Shown: positions 44,692 through 56,078, counted from the first letter of the stretch. The stretch: DNA of 64,000 nt from Trifolium pratense (GCF_020283565.1 NC_060059.1:48628572-48692571), one strand, 5' to 3'. Program-made: numbers and translations. Notes: generated by a model not told the origin, from the letters alone.

Positions 44692-47600
44692 TCAACTGTA
44701 GTATTGTTTGAGCTTTTCGGCATTCCAAGGTCGAGGAATTTCTTTTCCGTAAAGATCTTCCAAATAGTAAGCACCGTTTTCGGTTTTGGCTCGGACACGG
44801 TAAGGTCCTTCCCAATTTGCCGCGAGTTTACCCTCGCGGGAATCCTTTTGGTTACGTCGTAGTACTAGTGTCCCAACGTCGAATTCTCGCTTGATGACCT
44901 TTTTATCATGCCGCTTTGCTATTTTTTGTTTCAAAGTAGCTTCTCGGAGGGCTGCGCCGTCTCGGAGTTCCTCCAAGAGGTCGAGCTCCTCTCTGAGCAA
45001 TTCATGGTTGTCTTCCCCCTCGAGGGGTACTTCCGTTCGGAAGGAGGATGCTCCGGTTTCTACTGGAATTACGGCCTCTGTTCCGTACGTTAGTCGGAAG
45101 GGCGTTTCTCCGGTTGTAGAATGTGGAGTGGTTCGGTAGGACCAGAGTACGCTGTGTAGTTCTTCTGTCCATTTTCCCTTTGCTTCATCCAACCTCCTTT
45201 TAAGTCCTCGTAATATAACCCTGTTTGCAGCTTCGGCTTGGCCGTTCGTTTGAGGGTGTTCGACAGAGGTGAAGTGTTGGGTTGTGCCTATCTTTGCCAT
45301 AAATTCTCGCACTTTCTTGTCCGTGAATTGAGTCCCGTTATCTGTAATGATAACTTGAGGGATTCCAAATCGCGCAAGTATATTGCGTTTGAAGAATCGC
45401 AATACGTTGAATGTTGTGATGTGGGCGAGAGGTTCGGCTTCGATCCATTTTGTGAAGTAGTCGACAGCTACTATTAAGTATTTATTTTGTCCTGCTGCCG
45501 TTGGAAACGGTCCTAAGAGGTCCATCCCCCACCAAGAAAACGGCCACGGGGATGATAGTGTTTTTAGCTCGTTTGGAGGGGCTAAGTGCATATCCCCGTG
45601 ACGTTGGCATTTGTCGCATTTTTTGACATGCTCTTTTGCGTCTGCTTGCATGGTAGGCCAATAGAATCCTGCTCGCAAGGCCTTTCTGGCCAAGGAGCGT
45701 CCACCAATGTGTTGACCGTTTATTCCTTCGTGGATTTCACTGAGGATCGAGGCTACCTCGCTTTCCTCGACGCACCTTAGTAGAGGGATGGAAAATCCTC
45801 GGCGGTACATTTTTCCATTTAGGATTACGTATGCGCAGGCTCTTCTTTTAACCTTAGCTGCCTCCTTCTTGTCAAGTGGGAGGTTTCCGGTATTCAAAAA
45901 TTCGAACACGGGTGTCATCCAGCTGTCGGCGTTGATTTCGCATATCAGGAATACCTCGGTGGGTTTCACTATGCTTGGTTTGGATAGCGTTTCCTGAATA
46001 AGCGATTGATTTCCGCCCTTCTTTTTCTTAGTGCTCGCGAGCTTTGATAAAATATCTGCTCTCGCATTGTGTTCGCGAGGAACGTGCTTGACTTCGGTTT
46101 GTCTGAATTTGGTTAATTTTTCTTTGATCAAGTTTAAGTATTCCGTGAGTCGCTCGTCTTTTGTTTGGTATTCTCCGTTTATTTGTGATGCGACGAGTTG
46201 TGAGTCCGTGAATATCTTAATTTCCTCGGCTTCCATATCCTGAGCCAACCTTAACCCTGCCAAGAAGGCTTCGTACTCGGCTTGGTTGTTTGTGGTTGGA
46301 AAGGCGAGTTCGAGTGAAACTTCTATGAGCGCTCCTTCACCGCTTTCGAGTATGATACCTGCGCCACTCCCTTGTGGATTCGAGGATCCATCTACGAAGA
46401 TGGTCCATTTGTTTTTGTCCGGGGTAGATGGTGTGGTCATCTCGGCTATGAAGTCTGCTAGCACTTGGGCTTTTAAGGCCTTTCTGCTTTCGAAAAAGAT
46501 TTCGAATTCGGACAACTCGAGCGACCATTTTAGCATTCGTCCTGTCATATCCGGCCTCGCAAGGAGTTGCTTAATCGGTTGATCAGTTCGAACCACGATG
46601 GAGTGAGCTAAGAAATAGTGTCTTAGCTTCCTCGCGGCCATGACTACTGCTAAGGCCGTTTTTTCAATTTGTAAGTATCGGAGTTCTGGTCCTTGCAGAG
46701 CCTTACTCACGAAATAGACGGGTTTTTGCCCTTGCTCGGTTTCTCTTATGAGAACGGCGCTGATGGCCTCCGATGCTACGGCGAGGTAAAGGTATAGGGT
46801 TTCCCCTTCGTTGGGTCGCGTTAGTACTGGGGGTTCGGATAATGCTCGTTTTAAGTGTTGTAGCGCGTCCTCGCATTCCTTTGTCCATTCGAATGCGGAT
46901 TCTTTTCTAAGTAGTTTGAATAAAGGCAGCGCGTGTTGAGCGGATTTTGCGACAAAACGAGATAAGGCTGTGAGCATCCCATTTAATGATTGTATTGATT
47001 TCTTTGAGTCCGGCGTGGGAAATTCAAAGAATGCTCTGCATTTATCGGGGTTAGCTTCGATTCCTCTTTCGGTTAAGTAAAACCCGAGGAATTTCCCAGC
47101 TTTTACGCCGAACGTGCATTTTTCAGGATTGAATCTCATGTTATACTTTCTCGCCTGGTCGAATACTCTTTTTAGATGGGCTGTATGATCGACTTCCTCT
47201 TCGGATTTGACGATCATATCATCCATATATACTTCGAGCATGTCACCGATTTCATTATTGAAGACTTTGTTCATCATCCTTTGGTATGTGGCGCCTGCGT
47301 TTTTAAGCCCAAAAGGCATTACGTTGTAATAATAATTACCGGATTCGGTCATAAACGCTGTTTTCTTTTTATCGATTTCAGCCATTTTTATTTGATTATA
47401 ACCCGAGTACGCGTCCATAAACGATAGTAATTTAAATCCTGATGAATTATCTACTAGTTTGTCTATGTTAGGTAAAGGGTAAGCATCTTTAGGGCAAGCC
47501 CTATTAAGATCGGTATAATCAACACACATGCGCCATTTTCCATTCGATTTCTTAACAAGTACAACATTGGATAGCCAGGTGGTATACCTAGCTTCCGAAA

Positions 47601-50403
47601 TAAAATTTGCCTCGAGGAGGTCTTTTACAGCTTCTTCAGCAGCCTCCGCTTTTTCGGGAGACTGCTTCCTACGCCGCTGAACAACGGCACTAGCCCTAGG
47701 ATCTAAAGTCAACTGGTGACAAGCGACCTCAGGGTCGATACCAGGCATCTCTGCAGCGCTCCAGGCGAACAGTTCAGCATTGTCCTTAAGGCAGGCGACC
47801 AGCTGCTTTTTGACCAAGTCGGGGAGCCCAGTTCCAATCTTGATCCCTTTGAGGGGGTCTTCGCCCAAGGGCACCAGCTCGAAATCTCCGTCCGGAATGG
47901 GGCGGTAGATTTTCTTTTCAGCATCGGTGAGGTCCTTCTGTTTCTCTTCTTGATGCTCCTTTTTTGTGAGTCGAGCATCGATGTCGACGGATCCTCCAAT
48001 AGTGTTTACCCCCGGATTTTTCTTTTCAGTTTTCTTGGGGGTTGCCACGGTACTCAGATTTTTCGCCGCGGCCTCGAAACATCTCCTCGCAGCAGCTATG
48101 TCGCCGTTGATGGTGGCGACCTGGCCGTCCGGTGTGTAGTATTTCAGCTTCAAGTGAACGGTGGACGACACAGCAAACAGCTCCGCTAAAGTAGTTCTGC
48201 CGATGATGCAGTTGTACAGCGAGGGACAGTCGACGACCATGAATTGCGTCCTCACGGATTTCATAGCCTTTTCCTCGCCGAAGGTGACGATGAGGTCCAC
48301 GTATCCCCAAGGTTTGGTAGTCGACCCGTTGAACCCCTGAAGGTCGGGTCCTACATATGGAACCAAGTTCTTCTCCGACAGCTGTAGAGTTTTGAATAGC
48401 CCTGAGTACATTACGTCGCACGAGCTCCCCTGATCTACGAGGATGCGGTGGACGTCGAAGTTCGCCATACGAGCCCTTACCAATAGTGGTATCTGATAGT
48501 TTGGTGAGCCTCCGGGAACTTCTGATTTGTAGAAGGCCAGCGGGTCGGAGTCTCCCTCAGGTTTGGTGACGGTGATGGGAGTCACCGAGCAAACGTTCTC
48601 CAGCTCCTCGAACTTTCTTTTTACCGATCCGAGGGTGATTTTGTTTAGCCCTCCACCTGTTATCACCAGTGCTTTTGGGAAGTTTTCCCATGAGCCATTC
48701 AGGTGGGCGTTGAAATGCCTCATGAGTGCTCCCTCGTCTGACCCCGGGGATGGGAGTGGAATTTCAGGTGCCGAGATGGCCAGTGCCTGAGGGACGATGC
48801 CTCTGTTTTCCTGCTCGGGAACATCAATGGCCATTGCGACCTCTTGAGGCTCCCGCCTTGGTTGTTGTTGTTGTTGTGCTTGTTCGTCGTTCTGAACATA
48901 TCTTCGGGCATAACCCTTTTGTATCAGAATCTCGATGGCATCCTTTAAGTGGACACAGTCCTCAGTGACGTGTCCATGGCTTTTATGATAGCGACAGAAT
49001 TTCGTCCTATCAGTATTTGCCTTCATGGGCTGCTGTCTTGGGAAGTGTATCCCAGCCTTTTTGAAGTCCGCAGCGGAGACTTCGGCGAAAATGCGATCTC
49101 TTGACGCATTCAGTGGAGTATATGTTGTGAATTTTCCCCGAGGAGGTTTGGAATCTTTAATCCTTTCCTCCCTTTGCTTTTCGTTACCTCTTCGCGAGGT
49201 TCCAGCTTCATCTTTTTCGTGGTTCCTGGTTTTTTCTTGACCTTTAGGCCTTCTTAGATCTTTGGCCCTCTGTTTTTCCTCGTAGGCAATGTAATTCTTC
49301 GCCTTTTCGAAGAATGCATCCAGCGTTTTCGGCTCTTCGATACCGACAGCTTTAGCAAAGTCGCTGTCCGGATGTAATCCCCTATCGAGAAGATACAGCT
49401 TCATGCCCTCCTCGACCTTCACTTCTACGGCCGCTTTGTTGAACCGTTCGAGGTAGGCCCTTAGAGGCTCGTTCTCGCCTTGGATAATGGCCTCGAGGGT
49501 TGCTTCAGTTTTTGGGTGACGCCTCGAGGAAGTGAAGTGAGCCCGGAAGCGGGCGCACAGGTCCGACCAAGAGTCTACGGATCCTGGCGCCAAGCTCTTG
49601 TACCAAGCCATAGCGCCTTTCCTCAGGGTTGTGGGAAAGAGCTTACACTTGATAGAGCCTCGTACATTTCTGTACTCGAGGAGAGCTTCAAGATTTTCGA
49701 TGTGCTCGTCCGGGTCTGTCGAGCCATCGTAGGTATCCATTGCCGGTGGTTTCTCGAGTCCGACCGGTAGGGGAAGTTCTCGGATCCTTCGGGAGAGGGG
49801 GCCTTGGTGACTGTCCCTCTCTTCCGGGGATCGGTTCCTTTGGCGACGAGGAAGGTTGTCCCTTCTAGGGGAATGTCTCCTCGGCGGGGTGGAGTTTCGA
49901 GATATAGCCTCGTTTCTCCTTGGGCTCGACCTCCTTTCGCTTCTGTGGCGAGGTGGTGAGCGAGACCTGGAGTAGGTTCTGCTCCTCACAGGTGTGGGTG
50001 AACGGCGAGCTGGGCGAGCTTGCGCCGTGACCCTCGACTCAGCAATTGCGTCGATGCGACGGCTTTGTTGCTCGAGCCTTTGATTCTGCTGCTCGTATTG
50101 CTGGTTCTGCTGCAGCAGTAAGTCCGATTGGCGGTTGATTGCATTGACCAACGCAGCCATCATTTCTTGCATGGGAACGCCCGGAGGGATAGCCACTGCC
50201 GGAGTCGCCTGTGGCGGGGTAGCCACAGGGATCTGCGGTTCTTCTGGGTTGTAGGGCTCGTAATGTGCGTCTTGCCCCTCTTGGCCATCTTCCGTTACGG
50301 AGGCGAACTGGCCGTCCAGCGGGTGGTACGGTGCGTAGTCCATTGGTTGAACGTTGTTCTCCGCCACGAGCTCCGGGATTTGATGGTTGTTAACGCCAGC
50401 CAT
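44692..50403 (-). CDS. gag-pol polyprotein of element 2, intact (1903 aa)
   Basis: A single uninterrupted frame from ATG 50403 to 44692. Domains in order: glutamine-rich segment about 94-113; arginine/serine-rich region about 134-195 with several RS and SP pairs; Gag core about 255-380; CX2HX4HX4C motif (CRYHKSHGHVTEDC) 470-483; protease VDQGSS at 656; RT with YMDD at 1059; first RNase H about 1195-1320; second, archaeal-type RNase H from VDGSSNPQGSGAG at 1337; integrase zinc motif H1558-C1599; catalytic D1628, D1688 and E1724 with D-59-D-35-E spacing; tail ending LKQYYS. The two RNase H regions are typical of the Tat group. No internal stop separates gag from pol. All catalytic residues looked for are present. 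Confidence 0.95.
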   Translation of the reverse strand: MAGVNNHQIPELVAENNVQPMDYAPYHPLDGQFASVTEDGQEGQDAHYEPYNPEEPQIPVATPPQATPAVAIPPGVPMQEMMAALVNAINRQSDLLLQQNQQYEQQNQRLEQQSRRIDAIAESRVTAQARPARRSPTPVRSRTYSRSRSPPRHRSERRSSPRRNEAISRNSTPPRRHSPRRDNLPRRQRNRSPEERDSHQGPLSRRIRELPLPVGLEKPPAMDTYDGSTDPDEHIENLEALLEYRNVRGSIKCKLFPTTLRKGAMAWYKSLAPGSVDSWSDLCARFRAHFTSSRRHPKTEATLEAIIQGENEPLRAYLERFNKAAVEVKVEEGMKLYLLDRGLHPDSDFAKAVGIEEPKTLDAFFEKAKNYIAYEEKQRAKDLRRPKGQEKTRNHEKDEAGTSRRGNEKQREERIKDSKPPRGKFTTYTPLNASRDRIFAEVSAADFKKAGIHFPRQQPMKANTDRTKFCRYHKSHGHVTEDCVHLKDAIEILIQKGYARRYVQNDEQAQQQQQPRREPQEVAMAIDVPEQENRGIVPQALAISAPEIPLPSPGSDEGALMRHFNAHLNGSWENFPKALVITGGGLNKITLGSVKRKFEELENVCSVTPITVTKPEGDSDPLAFYKSEVPGGSPNYQIPLLVRARMANFDVHRILVDQGSSCDVMYSGLFKTLQLSEKNLVPYVGPDLQGFNGSTTKPWGYVDLIVTFGEEKAMKSVRTQFMVVDCPSLYNCIIGRTTLAELFAVSSTVHLKLKYYTPDGQVATINGDIAAARRCFEAAAKNLSTVATPKKTEKKNPGVNTIGGSVDIDARLTKKEHQEEKQKDLTDAEKKIYRPIPDGDFELVPLGEDPLKGIKIGTGLPDLVKKQLVACLKDNAELFAWSAAEMPGIDPEVACHQLTLDPRASAVVQRRRKQSPEKAEAAEEAVKDLLEANFISEARYTTWLSNVVLVKKSNGKWRMCVDYTDLNRACPKDAYPLPNIDKLVDNSSGFKLLSFMDAYSGYNQIKMAEIDKKKTAFMTESGNYYYNVMPFGLKNAGATYQRMMNKVFNNEIGDMLEVYMDDMIVKSEEEVDHTAHLKRVFDQARKYNMRFNPEKCTFGVKAGKFLGFYLTERGIEANPDKCRAFFEFPTPDSKKSIQSLNGMLTALSRFVAKSAQHALPLFKLLRKESAFEWTKECEDALQHLKRALSEPPVLTRPNEGETLYLYLAVASEAISAVLIRETEQGQKPVYFVSKALQGPELRYLQIEKTALAVVMAARKLRHYFLAHSIVVRTDQPIKQLLARPDMTGRMLKWSLELSEFEIFFESRKALKAQVLADFIAEMTTPSTPDKNKWTIFVDGSSNPQGSGAGIILESGEGALIEVSLELAFPTTNNQAEYEAFLAGLRLAQDMEAEEIKIFTDSQLVASQINGEYQTKDERLTEYLNLIKEKLTKFRQTEVKHVPREHNARADILSKLASTKKKKGGNQSLIQETLSKPSIVKPTEVFLICEINADSWMTPVFEFLNTGNLPLDKKEAAKVKRRACAYVILNGKMYRRGFSIPLLRCVEESEVASILSEIHEGINGQHIGGRSLARKALRAGFYWPTMQADAKEHVKKCDKCQRHGDMHLAPPNELKTLSSPWPFSWWGMDLLGPFPTAAGQNKYLIVAVDYFTKWIEAEPLAHITTFNVLRFFKRNILARFGIPQVIITDNGTQFTDKKVREFMAKIGTTQHFTSVEHPQTNGQAEAANRVILRGLKRRLDEAKGKWTEELHSVLWSYRTTPHSTTGETPFRLTYGTEAVIPVETGASSFRTEVPLEGEDNHELLREELDLLEELRDGAALREATLKQKIAKRHDKKVIKREFDVGTLVLRRNQKDSREGKLAANWEGPYRVRAKTENGAYYLEDLYGKEIPRPWNAEKLKQYYS

Positions 50404-50469
50404 TGGTCGTGAAGAAGGTGTTTTGAGGGAAGTTTTAGTTTTTGGTTTGGTTAAACAGGGAAACTATAG

Positions 50470-50487
50470 TTCCCACAGACGGCGCCA
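50470..50487 (-). promoter_or_regulatory. primer-binding site of element 2
   Basis: TGGCGCCGTCTGTGGGAA on the minus strand starts one base after the 5' LTR. This form is common in plant Ty3/gypsy elements and differs in its 3' half from the site of element 1. Confidence 0.8.
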
Positions 50488-50488
50488 C

Positions 50489-50891
50489 TGATCGTGTTGA
50501 CCAGAATGATGCGACTTCGCCGGCGTTTGCGGTGGTTGAAAGCGTTGAGACCCCCTGTTGAAGCGGAGGGGGGTTGTGTACCTGCAGGCACTCCGACGCT
50601 CAAGTCAGTTTGTGTTTTAGAGGTTTTCTTAGCTATAAAAATGCGTACCTTGCAAATGAAGTGGAGATGCATATATATAGCCCCCAGCGCTGGGCTAAGG
50701 CCCTTGATGGCATTAATGGCCATCAAGTGGCTGCCGGAAAACGGCTTGGAGGCCCTGATGAGCAGTAAATGCTCATCATTCTGGTTCACGGCCGTTACGA
50801 TACGCAAGGGTATCTGACCGTTAGGACGTGCTCGGATGGTCTATGTGTTCGACACCCTCTGACGCTCGAGCTCTGAGCTCGGCCCAGAACA
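50489..50891 (-). repeat. 5' LTR of element 2 (403 bp)
   Basis: It is 99.5 per cent identical to the LTR at 39688, and TG...CA ends and the flanking agaat are intact. Confidence 0.95.
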
Positions 50892-51289
50892 AGAATATAT
50901 ATATAAAACCTAATGGACTCTAAACTAACGGACCCAATAAATAACCTATTATTTTATTATCTACTCTCAAACTCATGATGCATCAACAAGAAGCATTATG
51001 AGTTTGTCAAACAAAATACGAAAAACATCTACCTAATAAAATAAACTTAAAACTTCTTATCCTAATACTACCCCCCAATCTAAAGCTTAGTAAGCTTTAG
51101 CTTATTACAAATTAGCCCCAAAAATAAATCAAACCAATTAAAATCACAACCAACGGAAAGCAGCAATTCGCAGTCAACAAAGAAATCATCAAAGAGAGGA
51201 TAACCAAATCAAATTATTCCAACATCCAATCCAAATCGTACCAAATCAAACAAAACCGGACCAAACAGAAGAATCAGCCAATAGAGAGA

Positions 51290-51660
51290 GATGCAATCAA
51301 AAAGTGCAATCAATAGGGAGAAGTGCAATAAGGAGAAGTGCAATGCAATCAAAAGAAGTGCAATAGGGAGAAGTGTGATGCAATCAGAATAGAAGTGCAA
51401 TTGGGGGAGAAGTGCAATGCAATCAGAGAAGTGCAATAGGGAGATAAGTGCAATGCAATCAGAAGAGAAGTGACATGCAATCAGAAGATAAGTGCAATAG
51501 GGGGAGAAGTGTAATGCAATCAGAAGAGAAGTGCCATGCAATAAGAAGAGAAGTGCAATAGGGGGAGAAGTGCAATGCAATTAGAAGAGAAGTGCAATAG
51601 GGAGAAGTGCAATCATAAGAGAAGTGCAACAGGGGGAGAAGTGCGGTGCAATCAGAAGAA
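51290..51660. repeat. minisatellite inside the shrunken copia-type element
   Basis: The phrase agaagtgcaatgcaatcagaagagaagtgcaatagggg recurs with variation about a dozen times, and shorter units (gaagtgcaata) are interspersed. This occupies about a third of the internal region. The repeated minus-strand reading CTSLLIALHFSPY is a by-product of the repeat and not a gene. Confidence 0.85.
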
Positions 51661-52061
51661 CCAATATTAACAATTAGCCGATGAACCAAAGAAATTACTT
51701 CAAAAATATTTGCTTTCTTTTATTTAAATATGCCAATCGTGTAATCTGGGACACAAACCATATTTATATTAGTAGAACTTCACCAAATCTCAAGTGCTCG
51801 GACGCAATGATTTGATACAAAATTCACAAACTTCAAAAACTGACCAACCAATCTGGTCTCATCCATTCATTCAAATGTTCCTCTTTCATCTACTTCACCC
51901 CCAACAAATCAAATTCACCGAAACGAAATATTAAGAACAAACGTACCTCCATAAATCACCATAATAAAAAAAAAAAACAAACATGTTTCCCAATCTTTTG
52001 GGAATTCGACAGCGGAAGCCAACAATTGTTCAAGGCGGATCGAAACAAGCTCTCGATACCA

Positions 52062-52161
52062 TGTTAGAATCAGAGATATACAAATAGGAAAAGAGAAAGA
52101 CGGCTAGAGTTTCAATAGAATATCATTGCATTAGCTTAACATTACAAAAGGTTACAAGAGA

Positions 52162-52248
<87 letters not shown>

Positions 52249-52305
52249 CTAATGGACTCTAAACTAACAGACCCAATAAATAGCCTATTATTTTATTATC
52301 TAACA
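52062..52305 (-). repeat. right LTR of the shrunken copia-type element
   Basis: It is 244 bp and ends TCTAACA. It contains a long (TA)n run at about 52166-52243, where the left LTR has only about ten bases of alternating AT. The rest is similar to the left copy. Confidence 0.85.
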
Positions 52306-54136
52306 CCTCAATCATGACATATAAATCATTCAGCGTGATGGTTATCATAAAAGGAATTAAAGTAGGATACCTGAGAAATCGACACAACTTTTGAAACTAA
52401 AGAGACAACAGCGTACGGAGAAATCTTCCGGAGTAGGTAGTTATCAACGTCTTTTCGGATCCAGTCTCCCAGTACACTATCGTATTTTCCCGAAATGATT
52501 TCTCTATTGCTTCAATCTACACACACAAAATCAAACAACCTAAATCATCAATCCATACAATCAAACAACATTACAATGGAAAGAGATTTGTTTAAAAACA
52601 AAACTAACATTCTAGCAAATGGAAGAGGATTTGGTATAATCTGCTGCTCATATATCCATCAAAACTTCTTCCATATTCTTTGATGAATCTACATTAATCA
52701 AATAAAAAAATCATCAAAATTCGAACTCTAATTATGAAGCAATGATAATAATATAGACATCAGACACAACACTAATTCATAAACACATGTAATAGTTTAA
52801 GAAAATAAATCAAAACACAAAAAATCTTAGACATTTTTATGCATTTTAGACACCAGACATGCCTTCGATTTAAAATAAGTGAAAGTAAAAAAGATCATAT
52901 CTTTATCTTTTCGAAGCAATGAAGTCAGTTCTTAAAACCCAAAAAGATCCTACCTTTGTTTTTTTTTTTATTGGTTTAATTTTAAATGAGTCAACAAAAT
53001 TTACGTGGAATACATATAATTTTTTGATATCCATATGTACTCAATATTACAAAGATGTTGATTCATTAACATACATTCATCTAATTGTACCGCATGAGAT
53101 TATAGTGTTGTGTGAAGACGTGGATTTCACTGGAAATTAAGGCTAGCTTAATAGAGAGGCCCCTACTAAATTTTAAGTGAAGAGATATAATTAATTTGAA
53201 AACACACTAAAATAAGAGGGAATCAAAATTGTCTATCATGTAAAGAAATTACTTTTTCCAAAGCGAAACATCAAATCAAATTACTGAACAACCTATTAAA
53301 AAACTTTTTATTATTAGACCCTTACTGATTGTAGACACATCTTTACCCTGAGACCACAACAATGACAATGAACCACTTCAAAGCAAAATATTGAAATATT
53401 AACAGATAACTTTTGCAAGACAATAAACATTTTTCCTTCTTTCCCAATTTATGGTTTTATTAATCTTTGCTCAGATTCTCCACTTGTTAATACAACAAAA
53501 AAAAATTTAAAATTTTGTTCGATTAGATTTTAATTTTATTTTATAAACGATAACTATTCTAAAATGCAAGAAAACTCCAAGTTTGAACTGTTATTTTTCC
53601 CCATTTAACCCTTCAAATCATTTAATTGCACCAAGTTTTGTAACAATGTATGATTCAAATTGAGTCGATAAATAACATTCCACACAAAAAGTAAGATAGA
53701 GTTTCAAAGTTCTTAAATTTCAACAATAATACACCAGATCTGAAAAGGAAAAACAAATGGAAAAGAGACACGAGAAAATGAAGGTTAGAAATAAAACATA
53801 AAGAGCGAAACAAATAAATACCTGACGACGATAATCGTATAGGAGCACACAACGAAGTCATAGTGGACAAGTGCGGCAAAGGTAGGGTTTTTGTGTTATG
53901 CGGCTAATGAATAGAGCAAATAGACGACATAAAATGTAAAATAAGTAGTAGGGTTGAGAATATATAATGGGGTCAGTTTCACCCTATTTTCTTTTTTATT
54001 AAAATATTTGGAGTTGATTTTGCATTTTTAGTTTAAGAGAGGAGAAAAAGGAAAAAATCACAAGAAAATAAAAAAGGATATTTTTTAGGTTTTAATTGAA
54101 TTAGAATTTAAATTTCTACAAACCAAAATTGTCATT
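52306..54136. other. AT-rich noncoding sequence
   Basis: No gene or repeat was identified. The frames at 52495-52683, 52919-53140 and 53655-53879 have no protein-like features. Confidence 0.4.
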
Positions 54137-54460
54137 ATTTTCGTATGTGTTTGGTTTTGCGATGGACATAATTGATTTTGACAGAATTGAGTTTGACATA
54201 ATTGATTTTGATAGAATTGAGTTTGACATAATTGATTTATGTTTGGATATAATCATACAAAAGTGAGTTGAACAAAGAATTTGAGTGTACAAATCAATTC
54301 TAGAATCAGAAGCTACGATTTCTAGCTTCAAGTAGAATCAATTCTGGAGGCAGAATCAATTCTAATTTTGAGAAACCAAATAAGCCAGAATCAATTCTAT
54401 ACGTCTAGAATCAATTATGGCTGCTCCAGAATTGAAAGTAAACATACACTTCATGGTTTT
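54137..54460. mobile_element. possible MITE
   Basis: The repeated phrase 'gaattgagtttgacataattgatt' (twice) and inverted pieces (cgtatgtgtttggtttt left, ccaaataagccagaatc and gtaaacatacac right) suggest an old nonautonomous element. Ends and duplication are unclear. Confidence 0.35.
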
Positions 54461-56011
54461 GGGATATTCACTAATTATATTTTTTTTACAATAGCAAATG
54501 TTATATAGCTTCAATACATGGAGGTAACAACTCAAATAGATAGTGATTAGACCAAACAATGGTCGCGCCTAACAAGCGAATGAGCAATCATATTATTTTG
54601 AAACTTCACCTCTAAATTTGAATGTAAAGACAACACAGACTTAATACTAAAAACTACAGAGCTATACATTCATACACTTTGGCACGACTATGATGAATTT
54701 CATCTATTACAATTTTAGTGTCGGATTTAAATACGACATTAGTGAACCCTCTTCAATCCAATTCCTTAATAGCCTCTAGCAAGGAAATTGCTTCCCCTTA
54801 AACATAATTATTGTGGTTGTTCCAGAGCACCCAAACACGTCATTGCAACTTTACGAGCCGCATAACTTTTCATTCATCAATACTACAAATGTCAATGAGA
54901 ACCTCCTTTGGCATGTGGAAACATTGACTATATGGCATAACAAATCTTATGATCTCTTAGAACATTAGTAAAGTCATATTGAAAATAAGATCTGAAGACT
55001 CTCAGAGGCAACCCAGCTAACTAAAGCTCTGAAGACTTTCAGAGGCTAGCAATTCTTCAGAAGCTAAAAGACTTCAGAGGCAATGACACTTAGACTCTGA
55101 AGTATGTTCTAGTTGGCAAAATTGATCAGAGGACGTCATTTATGAAGAATAATCTTTTGTGAACTATTGTAATAGTTTACTCTAAATGAGCGTACTGTAT
55201 GATTGGAGAATAATCATAGTACATTATTCTCATCCTTATAGAAAGGAGCGTACTGTACTATTGTAATAGTTTACTCTAAATGGTAGAGTACTATTCTTCA
55301 AGGACAATGTAGTGGAATTATTATTACTTAAGGAAAAACATTCAAAATTTCACTACATCAATAGTACAATGCAAGCTGGCAACCTTATCTTCTCTAATGG
55401 TCATCTACACATGTCTCTCTACATTTCCTATATATAAAAGCCCTCTTTGTTGAAGAATGACCACTGCAATTCATTGATATACACACACAAGACTATAAAC
55501 TCTGAACATCTGAAACATTCATTTGTTTGAACACTTTGAATTCCGTTTCAATTCTTTGTATCTTAGAAATAAGTGTTCTAGTCTTAAGTGCTTTGTATTA
55601 TCAACAACTCTATCTTAAATTCATTTTAAGTTAGAAGTCTCTTGTTAAGTGTAACTTGAGCATCGAAAATCTCTTGCTTTGTTCTTGAGCAAGTTGTAAT
55701 CTTTAGTGATTATAGTGAACTTCTTTGGAAGTGCAAGGGGGATGAAATACTCTCGATTTGTGAGGGGAATCAGTATAAATTCTCTATGTAATTTTCTCTC
55801 ACTCTCTCTCTCTCACTTTCTCTGCCTCCTCTTCATCTTGTTATTGTTTTTTTTTATCTTGTTTAAAAATTAAAAACACAATTCAACCTCCCTTCTTGTG
55901 TTTTTCACACCTTCAAAGTACAAACTTCTACTTCAACCAAACCCATGTTGGTACCCCAACAAATGTGCCCTAATAAAAAATGGAACAAAATAACAAATCC
56001 AAATAAATTTA

Positions 56012-56078
<67 letters not shown>

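Larger units (their letters stand above)
39688..50891 (-). mobile_element. Tat-type Ty3/gypsy retrotransposon, element 2 (11.2 kb)
   Basis: LTRs at 39688-40090 and 50489-50891 are both 403 bp with two mismatches, and the 5-bp duplication agaat flanks the element (39683-39687 and 50892-50896). On the minus strand it has a primer-binding site, an intact gag-pol of 1903 codons and a purine tract. Antisense to pol, near its 3' LTR, it has a small acidic ORF and a two-exon gene. All parts needed for autonomous movement appear present. It lies inside the left LTR of the copia-type element. Confidence 0.95.
39585..52305 (-). mobile_element. shrunken copia-type LTR element interrupted by element 2
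   Basis: The terminal repeats start TGTTAGAATC and end TCTAACA (plus-strand reading), and the 5-bp duplication cctca flanks the whole (39580-39584 and 52306-52310). The left LTR is 39585-39687 plus 50897-50964, split by element 2; the right LTR is 52062-52305. A primer-binding-type sequence TGGTATCGAGAGC lies on the minus strand just inside the right LTR, so the element is in minus orientation. The internal region is only about 1.1 kb and has no gag or pol, so it is a nonautonomous or internally deleted copy. Confidence 0.85.

Noticed and set aside
47709..49770. Several 70-157-aa frames opposite or overlapping gag-pol of element 2
   Set aside because: They are shadows of the intact 1903-codon frame.
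51209..51689. 123-aa and 76-aa frames rich in CTSLLIALHFS repeats
   Set aside because: They are by-products of the minisatellite; repeats in several frames are equally open.
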